A program made the position numbers and the translations under genes. From JAUPTX01 sp964550665 (lineage in GTDB: Bacteria > Patescibacteriota > Minisyncoccia > Phycocordibacterales > CSBR16-119): a stretch of DNA of 13,475 nucleotides. Positions 11,112 through 13,475 of this stretch are shown piece by piece (position 1 is the stretch's first letter; every line of letters starts with the position of its first letter). The stretch covers positions 1 through 13,475 of the forward strand of contig CAZJZW010000020.1 in assembly GCA_964550665.1 (NCBI GenBank), in the 5' to 3' direction. The notes beneath the pieces are model-generated. The model was not told the DNA's origin. It was given only the letters and a program-made list of their open reading frames with translations, and did no database searches.

Positions 11112-12638
11112 ATGAGTACAGTAAATATAATAATTTTCATCGCTTCTCTTCTGGTTGGAGGAGTCGTCGGTTATTTTTTGAGAATCGCGATTTCTTTAGG
11201 GAAAAAAGGAGGTGTCGAGCTTGAGATAAAACAAAAGATGCTCGAAGCTAAAGAAGAAGCACAAAAAATACTTGGTGAAGCAAATGAAAAAGCAGAAGAA
11301 AGACTAAAAGAACTTGAAGAAGAAGAAAAGGTTAAACACGAAGATCTAAAGAAAGCAGAAGAGCGATTAAATAAAAAAGATGATGCTCTTTTGAAAAAAG
11401 AAGACGAACTTTCAAAAGAAGTAGAAAAAGTAAAACAAAAAATTGAAGAAGTTCAAAAGATAAAAGAAGAAGTAGAAGAGAAAAAAATAAAACAACAAGA
11501 AAAATTAGAAGAAGTTTCTAATCTTTCCGAAGAAGAAGCAAAAGAAAGATTGATCAAACAAATCGAAGAGAAATACGAAGAAGATTTCTTAGTAAGGATG
11601 CAGAAACTTGAAAACACTGCCGGAGAAAAACTCGAGCGCCGAGCAAAAGATATCTTAGCGACTTCTATCCAGCGTATTGCAAACGACAGTGTTTCAGAAA
11701 TGATGGCGACGACAGTAAATATCCCTTCTGAAGATATTAAAGGAAAGATCATCGGAAAAGAAGGAAGAAATATAAGAGCTTTCGAACGAGCATCTGGTGT
11801 GGAACTGATCGTGGATGATACCCCAGGATCAATCATTGTTTCATCTTTCGATCCGGTTCGCCGACAAGTTGCACGTGTAGCTCTAGAAAATCTAATCATC
11901 GATGGAAGAATACAACCAGCGAAAATCGAAGAGATGATCCAAAAGGCTCAAGAAGATATAAACAAGATAATTAAACAAAAAGGTGAAGAAGCGGTCTATG
12001 AGTGTGGAATATTCAATCTTGATCCTCGTGTTGTGGCTATCGTCGGACGATTACACTTCCGAACAAGCTATGGTCAAAACGTTTTATCTCACTCCGTAGA
12101 GATGGCGCACGTGGCTGGAATACTTGCAGAAGAACTCGGTGCTGATGTTGCTGTAGCGAAGGCAGGAGCGCTTGTACACGATATTGGAAAGGCTCTGACT
12201 CACGAAGTTCAAGGAACACACGTTGAGATTGGTATGAGAATCCTTCAAAAATTCGGAACAGATCAAAAGATTATTGATGCGATGAAATCTCACCACGAAG
12301 AATTCCCTTATGAAACAATAGAAGCGCATATTGTTCAAACGGCGGATGCCATCTCTGGTGGACGACCAGGAGCTCGAAGTGATTCAGCTGAAAACTACAT
12401 TAAACGTCTTACAGAACTTGAATCCCTCGTTACTGGCTTTAATGGAGTTGAAAAAGCTTATGCTATTGCCGCTGGACGTGAGGTGCGAGTGTTCGTAAAC
12501 CCTGAAAATATAACAGATATTGTGGCAAAAGACCTTTCTCGAGATATAGCGATGAAGATAGAAAGTGAGCTTAAATATCCAGGAGAAATAAAGGTTGTGG
12601 TGATACGAGAAAACAGAATTATAAACTACGCAAGATAA
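11112..12638 (+). CDS. rny: Ribonuclease Y
   Basis: RNase Y is a membrane-bound endoribonuclease that starts mRNA decay in many bacteria lacking RNase E. The 508-residue protein has the complete family layout: an N-terminal membrane helix (5-27), a long Lys/Glu-rich coiled coil (about 38-155), a KH domain with GKIIGKEGRN (211-220), and an HD domain with His327 (LSHSVEM), the His356-Asp357 pair in VHDIGKA, and HHEE (394-397). It ends with the conserved IKVVVIRENRIINYAR. Length is close to the roughly 520 residues of the Bacillus enzyme. It is transcribed alone, from a promoter with a leader of about 147 bases, and is closed by a strong terminator. The leader and start-codon hairpin suggest post-transcriptional self-control, as known for some other RNases; this is inference. 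Confidence 0.97.
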   Translation: MSTVNIIIFIASLLVGGVVGYFLRIAISLGKKGGVELEIKQKMLEAKEEAQKILGEANEKAEERLKELEEEEKVKHEDLKKAEERLNKKDDALLKKEDELSKEVEKVKQKIEEVQKIKEEVEEKKIKQQEKLEEVSNLSEEEAKERLIKQIEEKYEEDFLVRMQKLENTAGEKLERRAKDILATSIQRIANDSVSEMMATTVNIPSEDIKGKIIGKEGRNIRAFERASGVELIVDDTPGSIIVSSFDPVRRQVARVALENLIIDGRIQPAKIEEMIQKAQEDINKIIKQKGEEAVYECGIFNLDPRVVAIVGRLHFRTSYGQNVLSHSVEMAHVAGILAEELGADVAVAKAGALVHDIGKALTHEVQGTHVEIGMRILQKFGTDQKIIDAMKSHHEEFPYETIEAHIVQTADAISGGRPGARSDSAENYIKRLTELESLVTGFNGVEKAYAIAAGREVRVFVNPENITDIVAKDLSRDIAMKIESELKYPGEIKVVVIRENRIINYAR

Positions 12639-12680
12639 AATTTAGTTAAAAAGTTGAAAGTTATAAAGTTTGTAAGGTAG

Positions 12681-12716
12681 AAAACCCCGGGAAGGCAAAA
12701 GCCTTCCCGGGGTTTT
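12681..12716. terminator. Terminator after rny
   Basis: A perfect 16-bp stem: AAAACCCCGGGAAGGC pairs with its complement around AAAA and ends in TTTT. The 40 bases between the rny stop and this stem are a degenerate AAAGTT-type stretch without a gene. Confidence 0.92.
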
Positions 12717-12754
12717 CATCTATATACTTCCCCACACCCTTAATTTCCGAGCTA

Positions 12755-12782
12755 TTGCAACGTTTTTTCATTGATATATAAT
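12755..12782 (+). promoter_or_regulatory. Promoter of the HU gene
   Basis: TTGCAA (12755-12760), 16 bases, then a perfect TATAAT (12777-12782). Start expected near 12789, giving a leader of about 66 bases with a small ACCGC/GCGGT hairpin (12800-12814). Confidence 0.6.
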
Positions 12783-12831
12783 ATACGCAGGCTTTTGTCA
12801 CCGCTTGTGGCGGTAAGATGGACGGTCATTA

Positions 12832-12851
12832 TTAATTTAAGATTAAATTAA
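12832..12851. repeat. AT-only inverted repeat just before the HU start codon
   Basis: TTAATTTAA (12832-12840) and TTAAATTAA (12843-12851) are perfect inverted copies separated by GA, three bases before ATG 12855. It could be a protein site or an mRNA stem over the ribosome-binding region. Confidence 0.6.
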
Positions 12852-12854
12852 AGT

Positions 12855-13127
12855 ATGAATAAAGCATCACTAGTTGAAACAGTACACGAAATGCTTGGAG
12901 GAACAAAAACTCAAGCAGAGCAAGTCGTAGACGGAATTTTTGAAGCTATTACAAAGTCTCTTAAAAAAGGTGATGAAGTATCAATCTCAGGATTCGGTAT
13001 CTTCTCAGCTAAAATGAGAGCAGCTAGAACAGCACGAAACCCAAGAACAGGAGAAGCAGTAAAGGTTGCTGCACAAAAGGTTCCAAAATTCCGAGCAGCA
13101 AAAGCACTTAAGGATTCAGTTAAATAA
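12855..13127 (+). CDS. hup: HU-family DNA-binding protein
   Basis: HU is a small dimeric nucleoid protein that bends DNA and assists replication, recombination and transcription. The 90-residue protein is the standard length and shows the whole family pattern: MNKASLVETVHEMLGGTKTQAEQVVDGIFEAI (dimer helices), GDEVSISGFGIFSAKMRAARTARNPRTGE (beta arms, with Pro63 in RNPRTG as the intercalating residue), and VPKFRAAKALKDSVK at the C-terminus. It is a single gene with its own promoter, a leader of about 66 bases and a terminator. No Shine-Dalgarno sequence is visible; an AT-only inverted repeat ends three bases before the ATG. HU versus the closely related IHF cannot be settled, but a single ungapped HU-like chain fits HU better. 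Confidence 0.95.
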   Translation: MNKASLVETVHEMLGGTKTQAEQVVDGIFEAITKSLKKGDEVSISGFGIFSAKMRAARTARNPRTGEAVKVAAQKVPKFRAAKALKDSVK

Positions 13128-13149
13128 AATGGAGTCAGTTGAGTAATCA

Positions 13150-13169
13150 TAGTCTTTTCGAAAAGATTA
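13150..13169. repeat. Short palindrome after the HU gene
   Basis: TAGTCTTTTC pairs with GAAAAGATTA (one G-T pair), with no loop. It stands 22 bases after the HU stop, before the true terminator. Confidence 0.5.
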
Positions 13170-13178
13170 TCTATAAAA

Positions 13179-13206
13179 GAAAAACCCGGATTGTGCCGGG
13201 TTTTTC
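13179..13206 (+). terminator. Terminator after the HU gene
   Basis: GAAAAACCCGG pairs with CCGGGTTTTTC around ATTGTG, followed by TTTT. This is a standard intrinsic terminator. Confidence 0.9.
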
Positions 13207-13307
13207 TTTTTGTGTTTTATGTGGGTATACTCGGTCGGTCACGAGTTTCTAAGCTTTTTTCTCACAGGTTCGAAAAAATCTAAGAACTCTCGACCCCGAC
13301 TCGGCGA

Positions 13308-13337
13308 CCAGTCACCTTTTCGCGAAAAGGTGACTGG
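13308..13337. repeat. Perfect 30-bp palindrome
   Basis: CCAGTCACCTTTTCG followed directly by its complement CGAAAAGGTGACTGG, with no spacer. A palindrome this long is very unlikely by chance. Confidence 0.95.
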
Positions 13338-13374
13338 TAAACCCGCCTCCGTCTTTCGACTCTCCTCCCCTTCC

Positions 13375-13419
13375 AAAACACAAAAGCCCAAACGCTGACG
13401 CGTCTGGACTTTGTGTTTT
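13375..13419 (-). terminator. Probable terminator of tRNA-Gly
   Basis: On the minus strand AAAACACAAAGTCCAGACGC pairs with the downstream arm GCGTTTGGGCTTTTGTGTTTT, with two G-T pairs and one bulge. It begins four bases after the mature 3' end of the tRNA. Confidence 0.6.
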
Positions 13420-13422
13420 ATG

Positions 13423-13475
13423 TGCGGGATAGGAGAGTCGAACTCCTCACCACAGTTTGGAAAACTGTTGTTTTA
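13423..13475 (-). tRNA. tRNA-Gly(UCC), 3' portion (5' part outside the window)
   Basis: Read on the minus strand, the sequence gives an anticodon arm ACAGT-TTTCCAA-ACTGT (anticodon UCC at 13461-13459), a GGTG variable region, a T-arm AGGAG-TTCGACT-CTCCT, and the acceptor strand ATCCCGC plus discriminator A (13423). UCC reads the GGA glycine codon, which is frequent in the genes here. CCA is not encoded; CAT follows. The D-arm and 5' acceptor strand lie beyond the window end. Confidence 0.9.

Larger units (their letters stand above)
13209..13424. repeat. Palindrome-rich non-coding block bounded by 15-bp direct repeats
   Basis: TTTGTGTTTTATGTG occurs at 13209-13223 and again at 13410-13424. 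Between the copies are an imperfect long hairpin (about 13227-13264 with 13271-13306), a perfect 30-bp palindrome (13308-13337) and a terminator-like hairpin (13375-13419). The right repeat overlaps the last two bases of tRNA-Gly. An open frame at 13210-13398 runs through all of this and looks spurious. The block is G/C-richer than its surroundings. It could be a small mobile or REP-like element next to a tRNA gene. Confidence 0.65.

Noticed and set aside
11453..11899. 148-residue leftward frame antisense to rny
   Set aside because: Ser/Phe-rich shadow of the Glu/Lys-rich coiled coil on the other strand.
13225..13260. A second, degenerate tRNA 3' half at the left direct repeat
   Set aside because: Apart from the 15-bp repeat the bases do not form a T-arm with a TTCGANN loop or a matching acceptor strand.
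13210..13398. 62-residue open frame rich in Ser, Lys and Pro
   Set aside because: It runs through an imperfect hairpin, the 30-bp palindrome and the tRNA terminator; the protein has no recognisable domain and the frame is better explained by the GC-rich structured DNA.
1..13475. TGA recoded as glycine (Gracilibacteria-type code)
   Set aside because: All core genes run without in-frame TGA, Gly is encoded by GGN, and the 66-residue gene appears to use TGA as its stop.

Overview
The window reads as part of a small, AT-rich bacterial chromosome, most likely a Candidate Phyla Radiation (Patescibacteria, Parcubacteria-like) genome. This is an inference from several traits: a short YidC beginning MFNTIFY, a compact DnaA with almost no domain II, an 85-residue DciA-like protein behind dnaN, almost no Shine-Dalgarno sequences, very short leaders, and gene-by-gene terminators. 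TGA appears to act as a normal stop, so the TGA-as-glycine code of Gracilibacteria/Absconditabacteria is not supported.

Layout. 1-195 is the end of a very acidic protein, followed by a terminator. 306-1034 encodes a membrane-anchored lytic transglycosylase-like protein that converges on tyrS (988-2187, minus). tyrS and a class A penicillin-binding protein (2287-4872, plus) diverge from back-to-back promoters. A perfect 21-bp stem then separates the PBP gene from a leftward operon: dnaA (7872-6520), dnaN (6265-5168) and a DciA-like gene (5166-4909). DnaA-box clusters lie on both sides of dnaA (6266-6519 and 7873-8059), so this is very probably the replication origin. To the right runs the classical set rpmH, rnpA, yidD, then yidC and jag. 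The yidD-yidC junction is split by about 640 bp that hold a leftward small-membrane-protein gene and a strongly structured palindromic element. yidC contains a 100-N assembly gap. After jag come a second structured element, a leftward 75-residue putative zinc-binding protein, rny (RNase Y) with a long leader, an HU gene, a palindrome-rich non-coding block, and the 3' part of tRNA-Gly(UCC) on the minus strand, cut by the window end.

How the genes work together. DnaA, DnaN and the DciA-like protein make an initiation, clamp and helicase-loading set beside their own origin. RpmH, RnpA, YidD, YidC and Jag link ribosome and RNase P biogenesis to membrane-protein insertion. The transglycosylase-like protein and the PBP act on peptidoglycan, RNase Y on mRNA turnover, and HU on nucleoid structure.

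The least explained material is three short orphan genes (the transglycosylase, the 66-residue membrane protein and the 75-residue protein). Each has its own sigma70-like promoter and hairpin and sits between conserved core genes. Also unexplained are three structured non-coding blocks at about 9184-9377, 10458-10569 and 13209-13424. I found no complete new multi-gene system and no CRISPR array.
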